Shown here piece by piece: positions 1 through 7,363 of a DNA stretch of 17,774 nucleotides (position 1 is its first letter; every line of letters starts with the position of its first letter). Source of the stretch: Zoogloeaceae bacterium (lineage in GTDB: Bacteria > Pseudomonadota > Gammaproteobacteria > Burkholderiales > Rhodocyclaceae). The position numbers and the translations under genes were made by a program. A model generated the notes under the pieces. That model was not told the DNA's origin and made no database searches. It saw only the letters and a program-made list of their open reading frames with translations. Where the stretch lies: the NCBI GenBank assembly GCA_031290955.1, contig JAISLJ010000064.1, positions 1 through 17,774 on the forward strand, read 5' to 3'.

Positions 1-1
1 C

Positions 2-91
2 GCCAAACGCGACGAACTGCAAGCCGCCATCGCCTTGGTGACCAAAACCATCACGGATTTCCCCCTCCGCGCCGGAAATTTCCGCGATTAA
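2..91 (+). CDS. yajQ: YajQ-family nucleotide-binding protein, C-terminal end only
   Basis: Only the last 29 codons and the TAA stop are in the window. The tail begins AKRDELQAAIALV and ends in the NFRD terminus that is characteristic of YajQ (E. coli ends with a RDDLQAVMAMV stretch followed by FKNFRD). YajQ proteins are small cytoplasmic proteins of about 160 residues with two ferredoxin-like folds. Family members bind nucleotides, and some bind cyclic di-GMP. The next gene starts 11 nt after the stop on the same strand, so the two may be co-transcribed. The identification rests on a short tail but a very distinctive one. Confidence 0.85.
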   Translation, partial: AKRDELQAAIALVTKTITDFPLRAGNFRD

Positions 92-102
92 CGCCGCCGA
101 CC

Positions 103-1020
103 ATGACCGCGCCGGATGAGCATCCGTCCTGTATTGTCGCCCGCGTCACGCAGACGGCGCGCGCTTTATGGATGTTGCTGGCGGCGTCCCTTTGCCTCCT
201 GGCGATTTTCTTCGCCGTGGCCGCTGCGCCCATTGTCGGCGTCATCCTGCTTGCTGCGGCATTGTCCGCTCTGCTCTGCGGGAGACATCGGGCGCGTGGA
301 AAAATGTTCTGGGTGCTCTGGATGGTGAGCGTAGCGTTGTGGCTCTGCCTGAGCATCGGAATCTACTCCGGCAATCCGCTCATCGCCCTGGCAGCCATCC
401 TGCTTGCATTGCCGCTCCCTGTCCTCTGTTTTTTTGCGGGTGTGCTTTTGCTGTTTTATCCGTCCGTCGCGGCGAAGGTACTGGAGGTGCTTCGGGCCTT
501 GCTGAAATACTGGCTTGCTGTGCTGGCGATAAATTTCCATGTCGCGCTGATTTCCCTTGTCGCACTGCCCACGCCTGCTATCGGCGTTCCCGCCAGCATT
601 CTCGCGTGGCTTGCCGCATTGGCAAGTGTTTTCGTCTACAGGCAACGTCCGACGCGCGGAAAAACATTCTGGACGCTCTGGATTGTGGGGCTGGCGTTGT
701 GGCTCTGTGTGGGCATGGAGATGGCGGGGGATTACACCCACACCGGCAGCGGTCTTGCGGTCTTTCCGCTCATGGCGCTGGCGCTTGTCCTTGGCTTTTT
801 CATCGGCGTACCCTTGTTGTTCTTCCTGCCCTTCGCGTCGAATTTCCTCCTGTACCTGGTGTGCGCCTTCGTCGCGCTCGCCTTGGCGCTGATCGTGTCC
901 GGATTCCGAAAACGCCAGCACAAATACGGAAAGACGCTTTTGATGGCGGGGCTGATCCTGTGGAATCTCCTGGGCATAATCGGGCTGGTCTTATGGCTGG
1001 GAAACATGAGTCGGATGTAA
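103..1020 (+). CDS. Hypothetical polytopic inner-membrane protein with internally repeated modules
   Basis: A 305-residue, very hydrophobic protein with roughly eight or more predicted membrane segments; I do not recognise a family. It has clear internal repetition. Residues 61-82 (RHRARGKMFWVLWMVSVALW then LC) and 180-202 (RQRPTRGKTFWTLWIVGLAL then WLC) are near copies about 119 residues apart. A more diverged third version lies at 269-291 (RKRQHKYGKTLLMAGLILWN). Each module is a basic loop, a G-K pair and then a Trp-rich helix, suggesting two duplicated halves plus a partial third. No catalytic motif is visible. There is no good Shine-Dalgarno before the ATG, so translation may be coupled to the yajQ stop 11 nt upstream; Met24 is an alternative start. 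It is convergent with iscS. Function unknown. Confidence 0.7.
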   Translation: MTAPDEHPSCIVARVTQTARALWMLLAASLCLLAIFFAVAAAPIVGVILLAAALSALLCGRHRARGKMFWVLWMVSVALWLCLSIGIYSGNPLIALAAILLALPLPVLCFFAGVLLLFYPSVAAKVLEVLRALLKYWLAVLAINFHVALISLVALPTPAIGVPASILAWLAALASVFVYRQRPTRGKTFWTLWIVGLALWLCVGMEMAGDYTHTGSGLAVFPLMALALVLGFFIGVPLLFFLPFASNFLLYLVCAFVALALALIVSGFRKRQHKYGKTLLMAGLILWNLLGIIGLVLWLGNMSRM

Positions 1021-1068
1021 GCCGAATGGATGAGCGGGCGGTGCTTCGCGGCGGGTTTTTCCGGATTC

Positions 1069-2280
1069 TCAATGCGCGGCCCATTGCACCGTCTCCAGAT
1101 CAATGCCTTCCTGCACCATTTCCCAGAGCGGGGACATGGCGCGGAGTTTGCCGATCTTCTGGTGCAAAAGCTGGATGGCGTACTCGATTTCTTCCGCCGT
1201 GGTGAAACGTCCCAGCGTGAAGCGAATGGAACTGTGCGCCAGTTCGTCCTCGCGGCCCAGAGCGCGCAGGACATAGGAAGGCTCAAGGCTTGCCGAGGTG
1301 CAGGCGGAGCCGGAGGAAACGGCCAGATCCTTGATTGCCATCATCAAGGATTCGCCCTCCACATAGGCAAAGCTCACGTTGAGATTGTGCGCCGTGCGCG
1401 CAAGCAGGTCGCCATTCACATAGATGGCCTCGATATCCGCAATACCGGCGAGCAGCCGGTCGCGCAATGCGCCCACGCGAACGTTTTCTTCTGCCATTTC
1501 CAGCCGGGCGAGGCGATAGGCCTCGCCCATGCCGACAATCTGGTGCGTGGCGAGGGTGCCGGAACGAAATCCCCGCTCGTGACCGCCGCCATGCAGTTGC
1601 GCTTCCAGGCGCACCCGTGGCTTCCGGCGGACATAAAGCGCGCCGATGCCCTTCGGCCCGTAGGTCTTGTGCGCGGAGAGGCTCATCAGGTCGATCTTCT
1701 GGCGGCTGAGGTCGATTTCCACCTTGCCGGTGGCCTGCGCCGCGTCGACATGGAAGAGGATGCCGCGCGCGCGGCAGATTTCCCCGATCTCGGCCACCGG
1801 CTGGATGACGCCGATTTCGTTATTGACGAGCATCACCGAAACAAGACAGGTATCCGGGCGCAGGGCCGCCGTGAAATCATCAAGGTCGATGAGGCCGTTT
1901 TCCCGGACATCGAGGAAGGTGGTGGCGAAACCCTGGCGCTCCAGTTCGCGCACAGGGTCCAGCACCGCCTTGTGCTCGGTCTTCACGGTGAGAACGTGTT
2001 TCCCCTTGCTCGCGCCATAGAAATGCGCCACGCCCTTGATGGCGAGGTTGTTGGATTCCGTTGCGCCGGAAGTCCAGACGATTTCCTTCGGATCGGCGTG
2101 GATCAGCGCGGCCACTTCGGCGCGCGCCTCTTCCACGGCGGCCTCCGCCTCCCAGCCGAAGGCATGCGAACGGGAAGCGGGATTGCCGAATTTCTCGCTC
2201 AGGTAGGGCAACATCTTTTCCACAACACGCGGGTCCATCGGCGTGGTGGCGGAATAATCAAGATAGATGGGCAGTTTCAT
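1069..2280 (-). CDS. iscS: Cysteine desulfurase IscS
   Basis: A 403-residue PLP enzyme that converts L-cysteine to alanine and passes the persulfide sulfur to Fe-S cluster assembly, tRNA thiolation and other acceptors in the cytoplasm. It is close to E. coli IscS (404 aa) from MKLPIYLDYSATTP to the WEM...W-A-x-H end. The PLP lysine is Lys205 in SAHKTYGPKG, the ring-stacking histidine is His103 in TEHK, and Asp179 is in HVDAAQ. The mobile-loop catalytic cysteine is Cys327 in SSGSACTSASLEPSYVLRAL. The start has a GGAG 11 nt upstream, inside the end of the preceding desulfurase gene, which stops 6 nt away; the two are almost certainly co-translated. iscU normally follows iscS, but here the operon ends and a convergent membrane-protein gene is met. 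Confidence 0.97.
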   Translation of the reverse strand: MKLPIYLDYSATTPMDPRVVEKMLPYLSEKFGNPASRSHAFGWEAEAAVEEARAEVAALIHADPKEIVWTSGATESNNLAIKGVAHFYGASKGKHVLTVKTEHKAVLDPVRELERQGFATTFLDVRENGLIDLDDFTAALRPDTCLVSVMLVNNEIGVIQPVAEIGEICRARGILFHVDAAQATGKVEIDLSRQKIDLMSLSAHKTYGPKGIGALYVRRKPRVRLEAQLHGGGHERGFRSGTLATHQIVGMGEAYRLARLEMAEENVRVGALRDRLLAGIADIEAIYVNGDLLARTAHNLNVSFAYVEGESLMMAIKDLAVSSGSACTSASLEPSYVLRALGREDELAHSSIRFTLGRFTTAEEIEYAIQLLHQKIGKLRAMSPLWEMVQEGIDLETVQWAAH

Positions 2281-2286
2281 GGTGGT

Positions 2287-3486
2287 TCATGCTCCGTTGG
2301 TCGCGTTCTCTGTTGCATGGGGCGCAAGATTCCGCAAGCGGGCGCGGGTTTCCTGCAAGGCGAGAAGAAAATCATCGATTTGCTGGCGGGTATTGTCCGC
2401 CCCCAAGCTGACGCGCACCGCGCCGCGAGCAAGCGCCGCCGGGATGCCCATTGCCGTGAGTCCGGGCGAGACTTCCGGGCTGGCGCTGGAACAGGCCGCG
2501 CCGCTCGCCACCGCAAAACCAGCCTGGTCGAGCTTCGTAATGAGGGTTTCCCCCTCAATCCCCGCGAAGGCAAAGGCGGTGGTGTTGGGGAGCCGCGGGG
2601 CTTCCCCGCCGAAGAGCATTGCCCCTTGCGCCAGAAGGCCCGCTTCGAGCCGCGCCCGCAACACTTCCAGATGCCGCGCCAGATTGGCAAGACGGCTGGC
2701 GGCAAGCTCGGCGGCCAAGCCAAAACCGACGATGGCCGCCACGTTTTCAGTGCCGGAGCGCAAGCCCCGCTCCTGCCCGCCGCCCGCAATCAGGGGCGCA
2801 AGTTCCAAGCGCTTGTCCACGACCAGGGCGGCTGCGCCCTTGGGGCCGTAAATCTTGTGGGCCGAGAGCGTGAGCGCCTGCACGCCCGCCGCGCACAGGG
2901 CGCGGAAATCAAGGGGAATCTTCCCGAATGCCTGCACCGCGTCGCTGTGGAAGCTGGCTTCGGGCAGGGCCTCCCGCACCTGACGGGCAATGCCTGCCAC
3001 ATCTTGCAGGACGCCGGTTTCGTTGTTGGCGCGCATCACCGACCACAGCGCGGGCGCTTCCCGAATTGCCGCCGCGATGCCCGCCGCCGTCACACGTCCC
3101 GCCGCGTCCACCGGCAATTCCAGATGCCGCCAGCCCTGCCGCGCCAACTGCCGTGCCGCGTTGCGCACACAGGGATGTTCAACGGCGCTTGTCGCCAGCG
3201 TTCCCGGAGGATGACCATATGCGGCATATGCGGCGGCCGCGCCTTTCAGGAAGAGGTTGTTGGCTTCGCTGCCGCTGCTCACGAACAGGATTTCCGTCGG
3301 ATGCGCGCCCACTGCCGCCGCCACCTGCTGACGCGCCGTCTCCAGCGCCGCCAGGGCGACACGCCCATGTTCATGGCGGCTGGAAGGATTGCCGCAGCGC
3401 GCGGAAAAGAAGGGCAGCATCGCCGCCAGCACCCGCTCATCGACGGGGGTGGTGGCGTTGTGATCCAGATAGACGGGGGCAGACAT
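2287..3486 (-). CDS. Second group I cysteine desulfurase (NifS/IscS-like paralogue)
   Basis: A 399-residue aminotransferase class V protein, clearly a paralogue of the neighbouring IscS but well diverged from it. It opens with PVYLDHNATTPVDERVL. The PLP lysine is Lys211 (SAHKIYGPKG), the stacking histidine is His104 (VEHPC), and Asp182 sits in HSDAVQ. The catalytic Cys332 lies in ASGAACSSASPEVSPGL, a long-loop group I arrangement, so activity looks intact. It lacks the IscS-type C-terminal tail that docks IscU, ending instead in a low-complexity ATENATNGA. The start has a GGAAGG 8 nt upstream and lies 18 nt after the iscR stop. Its place between iscR and iscS implies control by Fe-S status. 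It could supply sulfur to a different acceptor; the partner is not visible. Confidence 0.9.
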   Translation of the reverse strand: MSAPVYLDHNATTPVDERVLAAMLPFFSARCGNPSSRHEHGRVALAALETARQQVAAAVGAHPTEILFVSSGSEANNLFLKGAAAAYAAYGHPPGTLATSAVEHPCVRNAARQLARQGWRHLELPVDAAGRVTAAGIAAAIREAPALWSVMRANNETGVLQDVAGIARQVREALPEASFHSDAVQAFGKIPLDFRALCAAGVQALTLSAHKIYGPKGAAALVVDKRLELAPLIAGGGQERGLRSGTENVAAIVGFGLAAELAASRLANLARHLEVLRARLEAGLLAQGAMLFGGEAPRLPNTTAFAFAGIEGETLITKLDQAGFAVASGAACSSASPEVSPGLTAMGIPAALARGAVRVSLGADNTRQQIDDFLLALQETRARLRNLAPHATENATNGA

Positions 3487-3504
3487 GGCGCGTGCCTTCC
3501 AGGC

Positions 3505-3945
3505 TCAGGCGGCGGGCGGGAGCGGCGACGCTTCCTGCCGTTCCTGATACTGCGTCACCAGATCCCCCAAGGAGATGGAATCGAGGTGCTCGTATATCTT
3601 GCGGTTCAGGGTGAACCACAGCGCATGGGTCATGCAGTTCCTGCCATCGTGGCAATTGCCGCGTTCGCCGCATTGCGTGGCATCCAGTTGCTCATCAACA
3701 GCCTTGATGATCTCCGCCACGCTGACCTGCGCAAGGGGCCGCGACAAACGATAGCCGCCGCCCGGACCGCGCACACTCTCCACCAGCCCCTTGCGGCGCA
3801 ACTTGGCGAAAAGCTGTTCCAGATAGGAAAGCGAAATGCCCTGCCGCTCGCTGATGCCTGCCAAGGCGACGGGGCAGACCGGCTCCTGCAAGGCGAGGTC
3901 CATCATGGCAGTGACGGCAAAGCGGCCCTTGGTGGTCAAACGCAT
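3505..3945 (-). CDS. iscR: Fe-S cluster-sensing Rrf2 regulator IscR
   Basis: A 146-residue winged-helix Rrf2 regulator that represses the isc operon when it carries a [2Fe-2S] cluster. The start chosen (MRLTTKGRFAVTAMMDLALQ) matches the canonical IscR N-terminus; an in-frame ATG at 3981 would fall inside the promoter and is rejected. The cluster ligands are at exactly the E. coli positions: Cys92, Cys98, Cys104 and His107 in QCGERGNCHDGRNCMTHALW. The recognition helix region ISERQGISLSYLEQLFAKLR is intact. The C-terminal tail (QERQEASPLPPAA) is variable, as usual in the family. It is the first gene after its own promoter and a type 1 operator, followed by two cysteine desulfurases, which fits negative autoregulation. 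Confidence 0.96.
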   Translation of the reverse strand: MRLTTKGRFAVTAMMDLALQEPVCPVALAGISERQGISLSYLEQLFAKLRRKGLVESVRGPGGGYRLSRPLAQVSVAEIIKAVDEQLDATQCGERGNCHDGRNCMTHALWFTLNRKIYEHLDSISLGDLVTQYQERQEASPLPPAA

Positions 3946-3960
3946 GGTGAGATTTCTTGA

Positions 3961-3985
3961 ATACCTGAAGAATTCTCTCAACTAT
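3961..3985. promoter_or_regulatory. IscR type 1 operator
   Basis: Read on the minus strand the 25-mer begins ATAGTTGAGA and ends TTCAGGTAT. Compared with the E. coli type 1 IscR consensus (ATASYYGACTRWWWYAGTCR-type, 25 nt), 21 of 25 positions agree, and the four mismatches form two adjacent pairs placed symmetrically about the centre. It overlaps the -10 box of the iscR promoter and lies 15 nt upstream of the iscR ATG, where bound holo-IscR would block initiation. Confidence 0.8.
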
Positions 3986-4010
3986 AGCGGCAGCCTCTCG
4001 CCTTAGTCAA
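3981..4010 (-). promoter_or_regulatory. Sigma-70 type promoter for iscR and the two desulfurase genes
   Basis: On the minus strand there is a -35 TTGACT (4005-4010) and a -10 TATAGT (3981-3986) separated by 18 nt. The -35 overlaps the last codons of cysE, so iscR can be transcribed independently of cysE. The -10 lies inside the IscR operator. Confidence 0.8.
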
Positions 4011-4734
4011 CGATTTTTCTCAAGTATTCTGGATCAAGGCGAAACTGTTTTTCCGTTCCTTCCAGGGGAATGCCTGCTGCCTTCAGTTGCGCCAGCGCCG
4101 CGTCAAGCCGCCGTTCCGTTTCCTGCGCATGCAGAAAGAGCGCCTCCAGCGCCCGGAGGAGCGGGTCGTCCATACTGCTGGCGACGGCATACGCCCGAAA
4201 CGCCCGCTCGCCGCCGCGCAAGTCGTGGTCGAGAATGCGCGCCGGAATGCCCACGGCGGTCGCGCCGGGCGGGATATCCTGCGTCACCACCGCGTTGGAG
4301 CCAATGCGGGCATCCGCGCCGATGGTGATCGGCCCGAGAATTTTCGCGCCCGCGCCCACCACCACCCGGTCGCCCAGGGTGGGATGGCGACGGCCCTTTT
4401 CCCAGGAAGTGCCGCCCAGGGTCACGCCGTGGTAGAGCGTCACATCATCGCCGATGACTGCCGTCTCGCCAATGACAACGCCCATGCCGTGGTCAATGAA
4501 CAGGCGCCGCCCGATCACGGCCCCCGGATGAATCTCGATGCCGGAGAGCCAGCGCGCCCAATGCGCCATGAAACGCGCCAGCCACTTCAGCCGCCAGCGC
4601 CAGAGCCAATGCGTAACCCGATGCGCGGCCAGCGCGTAGATGCCGGGATAACAACTCGCAATCTCCCAGAAGGAACGCGCGGCGGGATCACGGTCCGCCA
4701 CCGACCGAAAAAACTTCCACAAGGCAGAAAACAT
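4003..4734 (-). CDS. cysE: Serine O-acetyltransferase (EpsC/short CysE type)
   Basis: A 243-residue left-handed beta-helix acetyltransferase that makes O-acetyl-L-serine from serine and acetyl-CoA, the first step of cysteine synthesis. The N-terminal helical region (1-65) is short compared with the enterobacterial enzyme. Hexapeptide repeats run from about 66 to 170. The catalytic region FIDHGMGVVIGET (His82) and the second active-site histidine His117 (GRRHPTLGD) are present, as are YHGVTLGGTSW and GPITIGADARIGSNAVV. A 70-residue helical C-terminal tail follows the helix. A weak AAGAGAG precedes the ATG. Its stop lies 57 nt before iscR, and the iscR promoter starts inside its end. The linkage makes sense, because cysteine made through CysE is the substrate of the two desulfurases downstream. 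Confidence 0.95.
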   Translation of the reverse strand: MFSALWKFFRSVADRDPAARSFWEIASCYPGIYALAAHRVTHWLWRWRLKWLARFMAHWARWLSGIEIHPGAVIGRRLFIDHGMGVVIGETAVIGDDVTLYHGVTLGGTSWEKGRRHPTLGDRVVVGAGAKILGPITIGADARIGSNAVVTQDIPPGATAVGIPARILDHDLRGGERAFRAYAVASSMDDPLLRALEALFLHAQETERRLDAALAQLKAAGIPLEGTEKQFRLDPEYLRKIVD

Positions 4735-4740
4735 GCTCTC

Positions 4741-4795
4741 TTGATCCGGGACTCATTGCGCCGCATTGTAACAATGAACGATAACCATGGATCAA
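4741..4795. promoter_or_regulatory. Nested inverted repeats in the cysE/iscX divergent region
   Basis: A perfect 13-bp palindrome CATTGTAACAATG lies at 4764-4776. It is nested inside a wider 7-bp inverted repeat, TTGATCC (4741-4747) and GGATCAA (4789-4795). On the minus strand TACAAT (4765-4770) could be the cysE -10, with TTGATC (4790-4795) as -35, but the 19-nt spacing is poor. The arrangement looks like an operator over the cysE promoter; the regulator is unknown. Confidence 0.4.
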
Positions 4796-4839
4796 AAAAC
4801 GTATAAGCGAGCCGCAAACGACCGGACAAGACATCACGC

Positions 4840-4845
4840 TATAAT
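4840..4845 (+). promoter_or_regulatory. Probable -10 box for iscX
   Basis: A consensus TATAAT lies 59 nt upstream of the iscX ATG. No recognisable -35 is found 15-18 nt upstream, so the promoter may depend on an activator or be weak. Confidence 0.5.
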
Positions 4846-4904
4846 TCCCGCGCATGGCCCTGTCCGGCAGGAGCACACCGCAACCCGACAAAGGAAAACA
4901 TCCC

Positions 4905-5099
4905 ATGAAATGGACTGATCTTCAGGAAATCGCCTTTCAGCTTGTGGAGCGCCATCCCGAGCAGGACCCCGCGCGCGTTAATTTCGTGGATCTGCGCAAC
5001 TGGGTGCTGGCGCTCCCGGAGTTTGACGACGACCCGGCGCATTGCGGCGAAAAAATCCTGGAAGCCATCCAGCAGACGTGGATCGACGAAGTGGCCTAA
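4905..5099 (+). CDS. iscX: Fe-S assembly protein IscX
   Basis: A 64-residue acidic protein matching IscX/YfhJ (E. coli 66 aa) throughout: MKWTDLQEIAF, then VNFVDLRNWVLALPEFDDDP and KILEAIQQTWIDE. IscX binds IscS and ferrous iron and modulates the rate of cluster assembly. The start at 4905 is chosen because it fits the family length and has AAGGAAAA 5-6 nt upstream. A longer in-frame ATG at 4854 lies only 8 nt after the -10 box. The gene is normally the last of the isc operon, but here it stands alone, divergent from cysE-iscR. It ends convergent with the ABC transporter ATPase gene, with no clear terminator in the 83 nt between them. Confidence 0.93.
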   Translation: MKWTDLQEIAFQLVERHPEQDPARVNFVDLRNWVLALPEFDDDPAHCGEKILEAIQQTWIDEVA

Positions 5100-5182
5100 C
5101 CCCTGGCGGCGCATCTGCGCGCATTCGCAAATCCTGCCGACAGTCCCTGATTCGTCAATGACGGCAAGAAAGGCGATCCCTG

Positions 5183-7360
5183 TCACACAGGCCCTGTCCT
5201 GTACAAATGGCAGGCGACTTCCTGTTCTGCCTGGGTTGTGGTTTCCGGGTAGCGTTCCCGGCAGATGGGCGTAGCTTTGGGGCAGCGGGGATGGAAGTGG
5301 CAGCCGGGGGGCGGGTTTGCGGGGGAGGGCGTTTCGCCTTCCAGGCGAACGGGCGGAATTCCGCCTTCGATGCGGGGCACGGCGGAAAGCAGCGCCTCTG
5401 TATACGGATGGAGCGGCGCGGCAAGCACTCGTTCCACCGGCCCTTGTTCGACAATGCGTCCCAGGTACATGACGGCCACCTCGTGCGCCAGGTATTCCAC
5501 CACGGCGAAATTGTGCGTGATGAAGAGATAGGCGAGATCAAGCCTTTCCTGCATTTCCTTCAGGAGATTCAGGATTTGCGCCTGCACCGAGACATCAAGC
5601 GCCGATGTGGGTTCGTCGCAGAGCATGACCTGCGGCGAGACGGCTAGGGCGCGGGCGATGGCAATCCGCTGGCGCTGGCCGCCGGAGAATTCATGCGGAT
5701 AGCGTTCCAGCGCGCCGGGATCAAGGCCGACTTCGCGCAGGAGCGTGGCCGCGACCTTCCGGCCCGCGTTTGCCGAAGGCGCGATGCCCAGGGCGAGCAT
5801 GCCTTCTTGCAGGATGTCGCCCACGGTCATGCGCGGGTTCAGGGAGGCGAACGGGTCCTGGAACACCATTTGCACGTTCTGGCGCAATGCCTTCAGCGCC
5901 GCTGGCGCTTGTGCCCGGTTCTGGACGAAGAGCGGCTTTCCCTGCCAGAGGAGCGTGCCTGCCGTTGCGGGGATGAGGCGGATGAGCGCCTTGCCCACGG
6001 TGGTCTTGCCGCAACCGGATTCCCCTACCAGCGCCAGTGTGCGTCCGGGCCAGAGTTGCAGGCGCACGCCATCCACCGCGTGGACGTGTCCTTGCACCCG
6101 TTGCAGCAATCCCTTGCGGATGGGGAAGTGCACCTTCAGGTTTTCGACGTGGAGGAGGGGGACGGCGCTGGTGGCGTCCGTCTGCCCGCCCATTTCCTTG
6201 TGTGGCGCGAGGATTGCCGGCAGGGGCGGCTGTTGCCGGACGGGCGGCGGCGGGGGGAAGTGGCAGCGGACGAAGGATTCCCCGTCCGGATCGGCGGCGC
6301 TTGCGGCAAGCGGCATGGCGGGCGGCGCTTTTGTGCGGCATTCGTGGCGGACAAAAGCGCAACGCTCGGCGAAGCGGCAGCCTGTGGGCATGGTTTCCAG
6401 TGGGGGGACTTGTCCGGCGAGGGCCGCCAGGCGTTTACCCCGGTGCGCGGCTTCGGGGAGGGCGGCGAACAGTGCCTGGCTGTACGGGTGGCGCGGGGCG
6501 CGGAAGAATTGTTCGCGTGTGGCCGATTCGATGATTTCCCCGGCGTACATGACGCCGACCCGGTGCGCCATGCGGGCGACCACGCCCAAGTCGTGGGTAA
6601 TCAGCAGGAGGGCCATGCCGTGTTCCCGCTGCAAGGCGACGAGGAGATCGATGATCTGGGATTGCACGGTGACATCCAGCGCCGTTGTGGGTTCGTCGGC
6701 GATCAGGAAGCGGGGCTTGCCGGCCAGGGCGATGGCGATCATCACGCGCTGTTTCATGCCGCCGGAGAACTGGAACGGGTATTCCTCCAGTCGTCGCGCC
6801 GGATCGGCGATGCCCACTTGCGCGAGCAGGGTTTTGGCTTCTTCCTTTGCCGCTTTGCCGGTGAGGCCACGGCGGGCCAGCGCCTCGCCGATCTGTTCGC
6901 CGATGGTGAGGACGGGATTCAGGCTGGTGGCGGGTTCCTGGAAGATCATGGCCATTTCTTGCCCGCGGTAGGCGCGCATGGCGGATTCTGGCAGCCGGAA
7001 GAGTTCGACGCCCTGATCGTGGAGTTCGCCCTGGACAAGCTCAATTGCGGCGGGCAGGAGACGCATCAGGGCCAGGGCGGTCAGGGATTTGCCGCAACCG
7101 GATTCCCCGACCAGGGCCAGTGTTTCTCCGGCGCGCAGGGTAAAGCCCACGTTGGAGACCGCCAGCACTGGCGATGCCCCATCACGGCGAATCCCCAGCG
7201 AAAGATTTCGCAGTTCAAGCCCCGGTCCTGGTCCTGCGGACGGCAATTTGCCCCGATTGCTGTTTGTAGTAATTCCCTCTCCTCCCGAAGGGGGGAGAGG
7301 AGGGGGGGAAGCCTCTTCTGCGGCGCAAAGCGCCGGTCTTTTTTTCGGTGCAGCTTCCAT
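5183..7360 (-). CDS. Fused double ATPase subunit of an oligopeptide-type ABC importer (YejF/DppDF-like)
   Basis: A 725-residue cytoplasmic protein with two complete ABC ATPase domains, equivalent to DppD joined to DppF. Domain 1 (about 48-345) has Walker A GESGCGKS (85-92), signature FSGGMKQR (198-205) and Walker B FLIADEPTTALD. Domain 2 (about 400-720) has GESGCGKT (446-453), FSGGQRQR (558-565) and VMLCDEPTSALD. Each domain ends in the OppD/F-type tail with HPY and four cysteines (Cys328, 334, 341, 366 and Cys687, 693, 700, 717), a pattern that binds an Fe-S cluster in some relatives. A Pro-rich linker lies at 368-395. The first 47 residues are low complexity and partly encoded by repeat DNA (7267-7345). 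The ATG is 4 nt after the extended permease stop; a TTG at 7246 is an alternative start. It energises the two permeases upstream. Confidence 0.92.
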   Translation of the reverse strand: MEAAPKKRPALCAAEEASPPPLPPSGGEGITTNSNRGKLPSAGPGPGLELRNLSLGIRRDGASPVLAVSNVGFTLRAGETLALVGESGCGKSLTALALMRLLPAAIELVQGELHDQGVELFRLPESAMRAYRGQEMAMIFQEPATSLNPVLTIGEQIGEALARRGLTGKAAKEEAKTLLAQVGIADPARRLEEYPFQFSGGMKQRVMIAIALAGKPRFLIADEPTTALDVTVQSQIIDLLVALQREHGMALLLITHDLGVVARMAHRVGVMYAGEIIESATREQFFRAPRHPYSQALFAALPEAAHRGKRLAALAGQVPPLETMPTGCRFAERCAFVRHECRTKAPPAMPLAASAADPDGESFVRCHFPPPPPVRQQPPLPAILAPHKEMGGQTDATSAVPLLHVENLKVHFPIRKGLLQRVQGHVHAVDGVRLQLWPGRTLALVGESGCGKTTVGKALIRLIPATAGTLLWQGKPLFVQNRAQAPAALKALRQNVQMVFQDPFASLNPRMTVGDILQEGMLALGIAPSANAGRKVAATLLREVGLDPGALERYPHEFSGGQRQRIAIARALAVSPQVMLCDEPTSALDVSVQAQILNLLKEMQERLDLAYLFITHNFAVVEYLAHEVAVMYLGRIVEQGPVERVLAAPLHPYTEALLSAVPRIEGGIPPVRLEGETPSPANPPPGCHFHPRCPKATPICRERYPETTTQAEQEVACHLYRTGPV
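7267..7345 (-). repeat. Diverged, inverted relative of the 240-bp repeat
   Basis: The plus strand reads a GC-rich hairpin-prone CTCTCCTCCC/GGGGGGAGAGG stretch, then a CGGCGC-AAA-GCGCCG hairpin followed by TCTTTTTTT. The minus strand matches the right half of the 240-bp elements: an A-rich AAAGAC, a GGCGC hairpin, then pyrimidine-rich CTCTC blocks. Its orientation is opposite to those two copies. It encodes part of the N-terminus of the ATPase (residues about 6-32). Confidence 0.55.
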
Positions 7361-7363
7361 GCT

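Noticed and set aside
1030..3960. 976-codon open frame on the plus strand
   Set aside because: It is exactly antisense to iscS, the second desulfurase and iscR, which have full family motifs. Long antisense frames are common in GC-rich genes.
3946..3981. Longer IscR start at 3981
   Set aside because: It would put the start codon on the -10 box and operator; the MRLTTKG start matches the family.
4854..4904. Longer IscX start at 4854
   Set aside because: It lies 8 nt after the -10 box and adds 17 residues absent from the family; a good Shine-Dalgarno precedes 4905.
7321..7340. CGGCGC-AAA-GCGCCG hairpin followed by T-rich sequence on the plus strand, terminator-like
   Set aside because: It lies inside coding sequence of a minus-strand gene and is part of the repeat remnant; no plus-strand gene needs it.
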